Positions 42,607 through 51,220 of a DNA stretch of 64,000 nucleotides are shown here, piece by piece. The position numbers were made by a program, and so were the translations under genes. The notes under the pieces were generated by a model. It saw only the letters and a list, made by a program, of their open reading frames with translations, was not told the DNA's origin and did no database searches. Each line of letters begins with the position of its first letter. Positions within the stretch are counted from its first letter, which is position 1. Origin of the DNA: Lactiplantibacillus songbeiensis (GTDB lineage: Bacteria; Bacillota; Bacilli; Lactobacillales; Lactobacillaceae); assembly GCF_005405125.1 (NCBI RefSeq), contig NZ_BJDL01000009.1, positions 1-64,000 on the forward strand, in the 5' to 3' direction.

Positions 42607-42664
42607 GTGACCAGTTGGATTCTACTTTTGAGTTATTTCATCATGTAATGATTTAACTGGTCAC
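42607..42664. repeat. Inverted repeat after lipoprotein gene
   Basis: GTGACCAGTT (42607-42616) and AACTGGTCAC (42655-42664) are perfect 10-bp arms with a 38-nt loop containing ATCAT/ATGAT. It begins at the last base of the lipoprotein stop codon and has no T-run, so it may be a 3' stabilising element. Confidence 0.5.
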
Positions 42665-43245
42665 TAATACCGCGGTCGGCGTGGTGATGGTTGATAACCA
42701 GCGGCCTGTGCCGCAGCTTCATCAGCAAATGGCACGGCATTGCGGGGACGATAGCCGCGATAGTTTTGGGCTGGCGTGTAATAGAGCATGGTACGTGAAT
42801 CGCCCCAAACCCGTGAATCACCAACTGTGGATACTTTATTGTCAGGGACCCCTGTAGTTGTTGGGTGGGTCTGCGTGGTCCTACTGCTGGTTGCTGAAGA
42901 TGTGGCAGTTACACTGGAACTGGACGCTGCCGAACTTGAACTTGCTTGGGTGATACTACTTGTAGAACTAGATTCTGAGTCACTAGTATCAGTACCTGAT
43001 GATGATTCGGACTCACTGTCAGCCCTTTCATCGGCACTGCTTGAATCCTTATCTTCATTCTCGTCTTCGTCGGTACTACTCGAATCTTTATCTTCCTCAT
43101 CATCTTTATCGGTTGCATGTGAAACGGCTTCAGTTGCTGAGTCATCACTTGAGTCAGTTGTGGTGTCACTCGTCTGACAACCAATCAAAAGAACACTTAG
43201 CATCACCAACATTAGTCCTAAAGACAACTGTTTAACGCTTTTCAA
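42664..43245 (-). CDS. Ser/Asp-rich lipoprotein with Ada-like C-terminal motif
   Basis: About 194 residues. Signal peptide LKSVKQLSLGLMLVMLSVLLIGC ends in a lipobox (LIGC), so it would be lipid-anchored. Residues 27-125 are a low-complexity Ser/Asp/Glu spacer. The C-terminal 50 residues (GDSRTMLYY... NAVPFADEAAAQAAGYQPS) resemble the short Ada-type motif found at the end of thermonucleases, but without its zinc cysteines. Start is TTG 43245, seven bases behind GGAGG; the longer frame to 43290 is unlikely. Confidence 0.65.
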   Translation of the reverse strand: MKSVKQLSLGLMLVMLSVLLIGCQTSDTTTDSSDDSATEAVSHATDKDDEEDKDSSSTDEDENEDKDSSSADERADSESESSSGTDTSDSESSSTSSITQASSSSAASSSSVTATSSATSSRTTQTHPTTTGVPDNKVSTVGDSRVWGDSRTMLYYTPAQNYRGYRPRNAVPFADEAAAQAAGYQPSPRRPRY

Positions 43246-43539
43246 AATAAATTCCTCCATAAATATAAAATATTCGTGAGTTTTGCTCACTACATCTGTA
43301 TAGATACGTATTTATGCGAGGTTTCCGTTTTTTATTTTTTAAAAAGTTAATCAAGCAAATCATGCCACGTTTATCAATAGGTTAAGCACGGCTGAAACAA
43401 GAGGGTATTTTAAGCGCAAGCAGAGCGATAAAAATCCTTGTAAAACTAACTCAGTAAGGGCGAACCTCTAGGGTTACTTATTGGTGTAGGACTGATAGAA
43501 TAGATAAGGTAAGAATAAGTGAAATGAGGTGAAATAAGC
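43246..43539. other. Intergenic region, no gene seen
   Basis: About 290 bases between divergent genes. ATGAGGTG just before 43540 is the ribosome binding site of the next gene. Nothing else I can support. Confidence 0.4.
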
Positions 43540-44001
43540 ATGCTACTATTAAATTTATTATTAGTCTATTTGGTTTTGCGTAACGTGGTGATAGAATCGC
43601 AATTAGAATTGCGCTCGAAGTATCGTTGGGGGCAAATCGTCGTTGCGGCGCTATTACTGATCTGGAGTGCTTATGGTGGCTTGACGGACTTCGCCGACTT
43701 ATTATTCTGGTCCTTATTTATGATGATTAATATTATGATGGGAACAGGTGGCTTGGCTGCCAAGAACTTGGTATTACCAGGGGCCTGGTTCCGGCGAACC
43801 ATTGCCTTTGACAAGATTACCGGCATTCAAATTGCGGCAATCCCCGCATTGAATCAGAAGAAACGGGTCATCGTTAAATTTGTATTGGACTCGCGCCGTG
43901 AAATTAATATGATTTTCACTGGAACCGTCACGACGGTGAAAGAAGCGTTACAAAAGCGGATCGGTCAAAAAGTAGCAATCGAAGTTTCAAAATTTCAATA
44001 A
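43540..44001 (+). CDS. Hypothetical membrane protein with PH-like tail
   Basis: A 153-residue protein with three membrane segments in the first 80 residues and a cytoplasmic tail (FRRTIAFDKITGIQIAAIPALNQKKRVIVKFVLDSRREINMIF) whose strand pattern resembles bacterial PH-like domains of small membrane proteins. No named family recognised. GAGGTG precedes the ATG. Confidence 0.6.
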   Translation: MLLLNLLLVYLVLRNVVIESQLELRSKYRWGQIVVAALLLIWSAYGGLTDFADLLFWSLFMMINIMMGTGGLAAKNLVLPGAWFRRTIAFDKITGIQIAAIPALNQKKRVIVKFVLDSRREINMIFTGTVTTVKEALQKRIGQKVAIEVSKFQ

Positions 44002-44003
44002 AG

Positions 44004-44138
44004 CTAACGAGTTAACGCTAACGACAAATCAGTCACTAGCGTTTTTTTTAATAACCATTCAGTGTTGTCAATAACGTTGTCGGTCAAACGCTTTAAATCT
44101 TTTTGAGCATCGTGGATAGTTATAGTAGTTGTTGTCAT
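44004..44138 (-). pseudogene. Possible Phd/YefM-like antitoxin fragment
   Basis: A 44-residue minus-strand ORF with AAAGG nine bases before its ATG. The opening TITIHDAQKDLKRLTDNV looks like the N-terminus of a Phd/YefM antitoxin. After residue 30 it runs through the terminator hairpin of the convergent gene and ends, so the toxin-binding half would be missing. No toxin lies next to it. Could also be chance. Confidence 0.3.
44014..44050 (+). terminator. Intrinsic terminator
   Basis: AACGCTA...TAGCGTT with inner GAC/GTC pairing, followed by eight T residues. Confidence 0.8.
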
Positions 44139-44405
44139 AGTGTTAGGCCTTTCTATTTGATAACTTGACTTTAGCATATCTACTAAAGACCTGGTTGATC
44201 ATTTGGTTTCAGATTGTCATTCGATATGTGATGAGTGTGCTGATTTAATACAAAAATTGGCCGTTATTTGTCAGGTGTTTTTCCGTATACGATGAGAACA
44301 CGCTTGTTTCAATAGGTATTACCAATAATTAATGCTGGAAATCCATTATTATCGTGTGGCTTTTGCTATAATTAATCTAATTGAGTTTAGATGGCGGAGG
44401 AACAC

Positions 44406-45575
44406 ATGGAAAAACCAGATTTTCAGTTAAAAATTCCAGCTGAGGTTGGGGAGCAACTTAAGCTGCAAGACGAAACGACGGCCAAACTAGTGGTCAAGCG
44501 GGGACGACTAGTGGTTCAGATCGAAGAGTCACGGCGTAACTTGTTGCAACGGTGGGCAATTTTGTGGCCACTGTTGTTGGCTTTAGTAGCTAGCATGAGT
44601 TATAGCGGCTATTGTATTTGGCAAAAGACCCGGTATGTGAAACTATCCGGTGATAATTCTTTAGCGACGGGCATCATTGTTTTAGGTACCGTGATGGGCA
44701 CCATCCTATTTGCAGGGTTCCTGATTGGCGACCGCAAGAATCCGCATAATCATTTTGTGAAGAATATTTATTGGCGAAACTTTCCAGTCATTGTGTTGTC
44801 ATTTGCGTTGATTCTGGCATTGTTTTTAATTGGAAGTATGTGGCTGTTAGGGATGCTGTTTCGTGGTGCGAGCTTTGACTACTTGACGGCTAGTATTGTC
44901 GTTTTTGTGTTTAGTTTGTTCAGTAACTTGGCGATGGTCTATTTTGCCCAAGCGATGGATGTGAACGTCTTATCGACCGTACTGACCGTGGTGATTATTA
45001 GTGGCGTGGTGATTTCAATGGCCGTTAATAATGAGCGGTATTGGTGGCAACATAATCTCAGTTTCTTAGGGACTAGTCATGCGTCTAGCGGCTGGCAATT
45101 TAATGCCACATTAATTTTTTCAGCATTACTCATGATTGCCTTGGTCGATTATCTATTCGTTAGTTTACAAGCAGCGTACCCACAATCACGGCGATTGTTT
45201 GTTTTACGGGGACTACTGACGATGACGGCGGTTGACCTAGGTCTGGTGGGTGTTTTTCCAAATAACGTCTCGTCACACTGGTTGCATGACCAGTTTGCCA
45301 TGTTCCTGGTTTATCTGATTATTGGGTTAATCGTAGGGATTCGCTGGTTACTGCCGCAAGTTACGAAAGACTTTCTCTACCTATCATATGGTATCGGCGT
45401 TGCCTTAGTTGTGGCGGAAATTCTCTATCAAGGCATTGGCTACTTTTCGTTAACGGCGTTTGAAATGGTGGCGTTTGCGCTGGCATTCGGCTGGTTATTG
45501 CTCTTGCTAGATCGAATTGAAACAATCGTCGATACGGGGATTGAAAGTGAAATTATCAGAAATTTGGAACAATAG
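44406..45575 (+). CDS. AbrB-like domain fused to DUF998-type membrane protein
   Basis: A 389-residue protein. The first 45 residues (PDFQLKIPAEVGEQLKLQDETTAKLVVKRGRLVVQIEE) have the swapped-hairpin pattern of AbrB/SpoVT DNA-binding domains. About eight membrane segments follow, with HNLSFLGTSHASSGWQFN and SSHWLHDQFAMFLVY, as in the DUF998 family. The combination suggests a membrane-tethered regulator or simply a domain recruited for protein contacts. ATG 44406 follows GGAGG; ATG 44391 precedes that site. 44139-44390 holds nothing else I can support beyond a TATAAT at 44369. Confidence 0.65.
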   Translation: MEKPDFQLKIPAEVGEQLKLQDETTAKLVVKRGRLVVQIEESRRNLLQRWAILWPLLLALVASMSYSGYCIWQKTRYVKLSGDNSLATGIIVLGTVMGTILFAGFLIGDRKNPHNHFVKNIYWRNFPVIVLSFALILALFLIGSMWLLGMLFRGASFDYLTASIVVFVFSLFSNLAMVYFAQAMDVNVLSTVLTVVIISGVVISMAVNNERYWWQHNLSFLGTSHASSGWQFNATLIFSALLMIALVDYLFVSLQAAYPQSRRLFVLRGLLTMTAVDLGLVGVFPNNVSSHWLHDQFAMFLVYLIIGLIVGIRWLLPQVTKDFLYLSYGIGVALVVAEILYQGIGYFSLTAFEMVAFALAFGWLLLLLDRIETIVDTGIESEIIRNLEQ

Positions 45576-45600
45576 CATCGAAATATAAGTGAATAGAAGC

Positions 45601-45642
45601 GGTCGTTATGCTAAGGAATCGGTTAGCGTAGCGGCCTTTTTT
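45601..45642 (+). terminator. Intrinsic terminator
   Basis: GGTCGTTATGCTAA and TTAGCGTAGCGGCC, a 14-bp stem with three G-T pairs, followed by T6. Confidence 0.85.
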
Positions 45643-46127
45643 GATGGACTCAGATAGCTCGAATAAGTTTGAAATAAATTGTGGAAAGTTGCCATAAAAT
45701 AACAATAGTTAAAAATAATTAGATGGTCTTAAACTGTCCAAGTTAGTCAAGCGGGTTAAACGGTTAGCTTGCCAAGCGCCTCGATTTATTCAATTTTGAG
45801 CCATAAGTAAACATTATATGATTTTCCACAATTAGCTAAGTGAAATTGCTGAAAAGTAGTTAATCATTAAAAAAATTATAATTAAAATTAATACTTGAAT
45901 AAATAGGTGGTTGACTTACTAATAAAATTAAACTCACTGTTTACTGGTATGTATTTTGACTAAACTAGCTTAAAACGCTGATATATCAACACTTTAGGCC
46001 GACTTTTGTATTGAATCTTATATGTTGAGGGGCTATACTATCAATGAATGGGAGCTATTAATGTAATTAGTCATAAATGGCATCATCGAACGGGAAACTA
46101 GTTACGGCGTATCTAAAAGGGGTCGGT
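45643..46127. other. Long AT-rich region before BspA-like gene 1
   Basis: About 485 bases without a gene. Several TTGAC/TATA-like elements (for example GGTTGACTTACTAATAAAAT near 45907) are possible promoters; none stands out. An in-frame ATG at 46077 lacks a ribosome binding site. Confidence 0.4.
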
Positions 46128-49100
46128 ATGATGAATATAAATAAACAATGTTTTTTAACTAATCAAAGTGAACACTACAAGATGTATAAAAAAGGTCGCT
46201 TCTGGTTATTTGCTGGAGTATTAGTGCTGACAGCATGGCAGGGTAATGTCACGCCAGCACAAGCGGATACTACGGAGACAGCTGAAAGCGCTGACAGTTC
46301 GGCTACGACTGCTAAAGCAGTCATCGCTGACAAAACGGTCACTTTATCAACCAAAGCTACGACTGATAGTAGCGTTAAACCGGCTGGGACAACTGGCTCT
46401 GATGACGCTAGTACCAGTGATGTTGATCGTTCAAGTGAGTCAGCCACGACGCAGCCTGATAAGGCAACGTCAGATAGTGATGTCACCACGCCTAAGGACC
46501 AAACGACCTCAACTGATAGTCATGTGAATACAACAACGACTCAGAAAAGTAAGCAGGCAACTGCTGTAACTGATGCCAGTCAAACTAGTGAAATATCTAA
46601 GTCTGATACCAGTACGGACAAATCGACAGATTCAACGGTAAAGACTAGTCCCGACGTGACACCAATTAACGATAAAAGTGATGATACTCAGAGCTCAAAA
46701 CCAGCCACCACTGATTCGGATAAAGCAGCTGTTTCTGAGTCAGACCAAATTGTGACACCTAAGACTGACGAGCCCAATACGCCGGTAACGACTGGCGACC
46801 AAACGACGAATACGCCAACAGCGCAAACGGTAGTGGTTAATAATCTAGTGACTACGACCCAAGTTAATGACCTAACTACTGATTTGCCAACTAATGGTTT
46901 ATCGAATGCTTTGCTTGGCACCAGTAAAAGGGTGATGCCGCTTGGGGTCACGGCTAATGACCAGCAAGTCTTGAACAAACGGGCCTTATTAATGCGTGCC
47001 GCCGCAGTTCCGGCTGATATTGCCAATGGGACATCGGGCACGTGTACGTGGAAAATCGACAATGCAGGCACCTTGCATATTAGTGCCGGCGAGCTAGCGC
47101 CAACTAAAAATACTTGGGAACAATATAGTAGCGCTATCAAATTGATTACGTTTGATGGTCCCGTTAAAGCGCCAGTGAATGCGAATGGCCTCTTTAATTA
47201 TTTACCAAATTTAACGACGATTACGAATCCAGAGCAGTTGGATGTCAGCCAGACGACCTCAATGAGTAACATGTTCATGAAGGATCCTAACCTAATTAGT
47301 CTAGATCTGCATACCTGGAAGACTAGTGCCTTGACTTCAATTGGGAGTATGTTTTGGTATGATACCAACCTAGTGAGCGTCAATATGGATAATTGGGATA
47401 TGAGTCATGTTACCGGCTTTGGAAGCGCATTCTACTATTGCTCAGCGCTAACGACTGTTAATGATGCCGGTTGGGATACGAGCAATGTCACTAATATGGA
47501 CTCAATGTTTTATCGTGACGGTAACCTCACGACTTTGGATGTTAGTGGTTGGAAGACTGGTAATGTTACGAAGATGGAGCAGATGTTCGATGGCGTAAGC
47601 AGCCTAAAGACGATTGATGTTAGTGGTTGGGACACGAGTAAAGTCACGTCGTTTTATCTCCTATTTGGTGGCGACTGGGCGGTGACTGATTTAGCGGTTG
47701 GCAACTGGAATACGAGTAAGGTCACGACTATGAATGGTACTTTTGCTGGTTGCAAGTCATTAACAAAATTAGACATCGGTAATTGGGATACGAGCAATGT
47801 CACCGATATGGAAAGCATGCTCACTGGCTGTAGCGGCCTGACTAGCTTAGACCTGAATACTTGGGATACGAGTAAAGTCACGTCCTTCATGTTTATGTTC
47901 AACGATGATACTAATCTAGCTGACTTGAAAATCAACAATTGGGATACGCATAGTGTGACGAATATGAGCACGATGTTTGATAGTGATGATAGCCTAATTA
48001 ACCTTGATCTAAGCGGTTGGAATGTGAGCCATGTAATCAAAGCAGATAATATGTTCGATGAAGTGCATAACTTAGTTAATCTAAATGTTACAGGCTGGGA
48101 GTTAGCTAGTGTGACGGATACAGGTAACATGTTTTTAGATTGCTGGAATTTGAAAACTTTAGAGTCTTCTAAGTGGAATCTAGCCAGTTTAAACGATGCT
48201 GGGGCCATGTTTATGAATGATTATGTCTTAAATGGTCTAGACTCAAGCCAGTGGCAGTTGGGTAATTTAACGAATGCCAACTCAATGTTTACCAACTGTA
48301 AACAGCTATCAACACTGGATGTGGCTAATTGGCAGACTGGCAAGTTGCAAGATACTAATAGTATGTTTATGAGTAACAAGAGTGCAACGAATCTAGATGT
48401 CAGCAAATGGGATACCAGTAGCTTACAAGACGCGACACAAATGTTTATTTACGATAATGGCCTCAAGACCGTTGCCGTTGACGATTGGAATACGAGCAAT
48501 TTGGTTTCTGCACAAAACCTATTCTATAGTATGGATAATCTCGAAACGGCGAATGTTTCCAAGTGGGATACGAGTAAGCTACAAAATGCCCGGTTTATGT
48601 TTTATTGGGATACTAAATTAAAAGGTGTCGATGTCAGCAAGTGGGACACCGCTAACTTAACCGATATTGCGGGAATGTTTGCCAATAATTACAGCATGAC
48701 TGACTTAGATTTAAGTAACTGGGATACTAGTAGTCTCACCGGGATGAAATGGCTGTTCTATGGCGATATCAACTTGAAGACGCTAAATCTAGCGAACTTT
48801 AATATGCGCTCCGCAGATAACTTAGCTTTAATCTTTGACACTGATACGGCACTACAAAAGCTAACCCTTGGTAAAGATGCCGTGTTACAAAATGATGCGC
48901 TTAACGTCTCCTTACCAGATGTGCCAACTAATGCGACGTATCTGGGCCGTTGGATTAATACGGAAGGGCAGACGTTCACCTCGCCAGAATTGATGGCATT
49001 GTACCCAGCTAATGGAACGAGTGTTGCGGATACTTATACGTGGTTAACGAACAAGTCCAGCTTAGCCATTAAAGATACGACCTTGATTCAAACCCCAACG

Positions 49101-50735
49101 AATAGCTGGCGTGCGAAGGATAACTTGATTAGTGCGACCGATAATGCCGGCCAAGCTTTGAACGTTGGTGATTTGAAGGTCACCGGGACCGTCGATACTA
49201 CGACACCCGGGACTTATCAAGTGACCTACCAAAATGGAGACTTTTACAGTGGGGTTGCGACGATTACGGTGTTAGCAACTAAAGTTTCGGTCAACGCCAA
49301 CGATATGACGGTCATTCAAGGTCAATCATGGCAAGCGAGTGATGACTTCAAAGCTGCCACCGATGCCACGGGTCAAGCCGTTGATTTCAGTCGAGTCACG
49401 GTTACGGGTGATCAAGCTGTTGATACAAGTAAAGTCGGCGCCACGTATGCCGTCACGTACCGTTATCAAGATGTTAACGGCAATCCGGCCAGTCAGACGG
49501 TGACGATTACGGTGATTGCGAGTCAGGTCGGCATTGACGCTAAAGATGCGATGATAACCCAAGGTCAAGCTTGGCAACCAGCTGATAGTTTCGTTAGTGC
49601 GACGGATGCGACTGGGCAACCGGTTGATTTCAAACAAGTCACGGTGCTAGGCGCGGATCAGGTTAACACGCAGGTTCCTGGGCAAGTTCAAGTAACGTAT
49701 CAATATACGGACGCCTATCAAAATCTTGCAACTAAGACTATGACGTTGACCGTGCTTAAAACACAAGCGGCAGTTGACGCTAAAGATATGACGATTATTC
49801 AAAACGCAGCTTGGCAACCACGCGACAGCTTTGTGAGTGCTACTGGTGCCGATGGTCAATCAGTTGATTTTAGTCAAGTTAAGGTGAGTGGTGCGGATAA
49901 AGTTGATTTAAACAAACCTGGTCAGTATCAAGTGACGTACCAGTATACGGATAGCTATGGTAACGAGGCAACGAAGACTGTCACTCTAACCGTGATGAAA
50001 ACTCAGGCGACCGTTAATGCTCAAGATATGACCGTGACGCAAAACGGGACTTGGCAACCGAGCGATAGCTTCATCAGTGCGACGGATGCGACTGGTAAGT
50101 CTGTTGACTTCAGTCAGGTTCAAGTCAGTGGTGCTGATAAAGTTGATCTAAGTAAACCTGGTCAAGCTCAAGTGACATATCGTTATACAGATGCGTATCA
50201 CAATGTGGTTACTAAGCCGGTCACTTTAACTGTTAAAGCGGTGGCTACAACGCCAACCGAACCAGCTACGACTCCTGATAATGGTAGTCAGACGGTAACC
50301 GTGCCTGATACACCGACAACGAATGCTGCGGCGGATCATATTGCGGTTGCCCCAACGACACCTAATCAGCCAGTTATACCGGCTCAAACTGCTGTTAAGC
50401 CAACGCACTCAACAGCAACTAAGGGCAGTACGACCACGACCTGGCATGGGGCCAAGATTACAACTAAGTCAACTGTGACCACGTCAAAACCAGTAGTTAA
50501 TGGTACCAAGCCAGTTGCCAATCAACCAGTCCAGCTGACAACCACGACAACGGTTCAAGCGGCCAAGATTAGCTTGTCGTCAACTAAATCAAAGCCAGCA
50601 GCAAAGTCTGTTGTCACCACGTCATTACCACAAACTGGTGATCGAACAGAAGCTAGTGCCACTGGATTAGGATTATTGCTATTAGGCCTGAGTTCGTTAA
50701 CAGCGTTCTTTGGTCGGAAACGGCGTGAACGTTAA
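46128..50735 (+). CDS. BspA-type LPQTG surface protein 1
   Basis: A 1535-residue cell-wall protein. KxYKxGKxW signal (HYKMYKKGRFWLFAG, cleavage near AQA-DT); Ser/Thr/Asp-rich region to about residue 290; about 20 DUF285/BspA repeats of about 24 residues (MF...L..LDVS.WDTS.VT.M) at DNA 47240-48860; then five Ig-like repeats of about 80 residues (IIQ..AWQP.DSFVSATDA.G); a Thr/Pro/Val linker; and LPQTGD, hydrophobic helix and KRRER tail. Likely an adhesin. ATG 46128 follows AAAAGGGG. It is paralogous to the giant gene downstream. Confidence 0.9.
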   Translation: MMNINKQCFLTNQSEHYKMYKKGRFWLFAGVLVLTAWQGNVTPAQADTTETAESADSSATTAKAVIADKTVTLSTKATTDSSVKPAGTTGSDDASTSDVDRSSESATTQPDKATSDSDVTTPKDQTTSTDSHVNTTTTQKSKQATAVTDASQTSEISKSDTSTDKSTDSTVKTSPDVTPINDKSDDTQSSKPATTDSDKAAVSESDQIVTPKTDEPNTPVTTGDQTTNTPTAQTVVVNNLVTTTQVNDLTTDLPTNGLSNALLGTSKRVMPLGVTANDQQVLNKRALLMRAAAVPADIANGTSGTCTWKIDNAGTLHISAGELAPTKNTWEQYSSAIKLITFDGPVKAPVNANGLFNYLPNLTTITNPEQLDVSQTTSMSNMFMKDPNLISLDLHTWKTSALTSIGSMFWYDTNLVSVNMDNWDMSHVTGFGSAFYYCSALTTVNDAGWDTSNVTNMDSMFYRDGNLTTLDVSGWKTGNVTKMEQMFDGVSSLKTIDVSGWDTSKVTSFYLLFGGDWAVTDLAVGNWNTSKVTTMNGTFAGCKSLTKLDIGNWDTSNVTDMESMLTGCSGLTSLDLNTWDTSKVTSFMFMFNDDTNLADLKINNWDTHSVTNMSTMFDSDDSLINLDLSGWNVSHVIKADNMFDEVHNLVNLNVTGWELASVTDTGNMFLDCWNLKTLESSKWNLASLNDAGAMFMNDYVLNGLDSSQWQLGNLTNANSMFTNCKQLSTLDVANWQTGKLQDTNSMFMSNKSATNLDVSKWDTSSLQDATQMFIYDNGLKTVAVDDWNTSNLVSAQNLFYSMDNLETANVSKWDTSKLQNARFMFYWDTKLKGVDVSKWDTANLTDIAGMFANNYSMTDLDLSNWDTSSLTGMKWLFYGDINLKTLNLANFNMRSADNLALIFDTDTALQKLTLGKDAVLQNDALNVSLPDVPTNATYLGRWINTEGQTFTSPELMALYPANGTSVADTYTWLTNKSSLAIKDTTLIQTPTNSWRAKDNLISATDNAGQALNVGDLKVTGTVDTTTPGTYQVTYQNGDFYSGVATITVLATKVSVNANDMTVIQGQSWQASDDFKAATDATGQAVDFSRVTVTGDQAVDTSKVGATYAVTYRYQDVNGNPASQTVTITVIASQVGIDAKDAMITQGQAWQPADSFVSATDATGQPVDFKQVTVLGADQVNTQVPGQVQVTYQYTDAYQNLATKTMTLTVLKTQAAVDAKDMTIIQNAAWQPRDSFVSATGADGQSVDFSQVKVSGADKVDLNKPGQYQVTYQYTDSYGNEATKTVTLTVMKTQATVNAQDMTVTQNGTWQPSDSFISATDATGKSVDFSQVQVSGADKVDLSKPGQAQVTYRYTDAYHNVVTKPVTLTVKAVATTPTEPATTPDNGSQTVTVPDTPTTNAAADHIAVAPTTPNQPVIPAQTAVKPTHSTATKGSTTTTWHGAKITTKSTVTTSKPVVNGTKPVANQPVQLTTTTTVQAAKISLSSTKSKPAAKSVVTTSLPQTGDRTEASATGLGLLLLGLSSLTAFFGRKRRER

Positions 50736-50748
50736 TAGGTGAGTTTTT

Positions 50749-50787
50749 AAATGAGTGTCAACTCTTAGACGGGTTGACACTCATTTT
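50749..50787 (+). terminator. Intrinsic terminator
   Basis: AAATGAGTGTCAAC and GTTGACACTCATTT, perfect 14-bp arms, then T residues. Confidence 0.9.
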
Positions 50788-51220
50788 TTAGACGGCAAAG
50801 ATGACAGAAAATGATTAATAGCTTAATTGAGCGTGTTAACTATAAAAATCAGGGATTGATTAGAACTGAGTTGTATAACAAATTATAATGTCAATAAATA
50901 TTAACGCACACTAATCCAATTAGTTCTTAAATGGTTTTGACCATGAATTAATAAAAATAATATAGTTGCTTTTTATAATGGGTCACAATAAATTGTTGTA
51001 AGACTTAATTTTGCTAACCAATTAATTACGGTTATGTATCTGAACGCATAGTATATAAACCGCTAAACGACGGGATTTGCGGCAATTTACAAATTGAATT
51101 AATCAAATTAACAGACTATACTAACCTCATAAACTAAAAATTAATATTTTAATAATTAAAAATGATCGAATAGCCCGATTATTCAGTGTTACGGACTACC
51201 CGTTTAAAGGGGATTTTAAC
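50788..51220. other. Long AT-rich leader of the giant surface-protein gene
   Basis: About 430 bases with no gene. CCGCTAAA/TTTGCGG (about 51060-51082) is a short imperfect hairpin. The GGGGA before 51221 is the ribosome binding site. Confidence 0.4.

Noticed and set aside
42788-43235. Plus-strand ORFs opposite the lipoprotein gene
   Set aside because: They are antisense to its Ser/Asp low-complexity region, have no ribosome binding sites and show Leu/Val/Ser composition explained by the complementary codons.
46175-49859. Many long minus-strand ORFs antisense to the surface-protein genes
   Set aside because: Repetitive coding DNA leaves antisense frames open; products are low-complexity mirrors and no initiation signals are seen.
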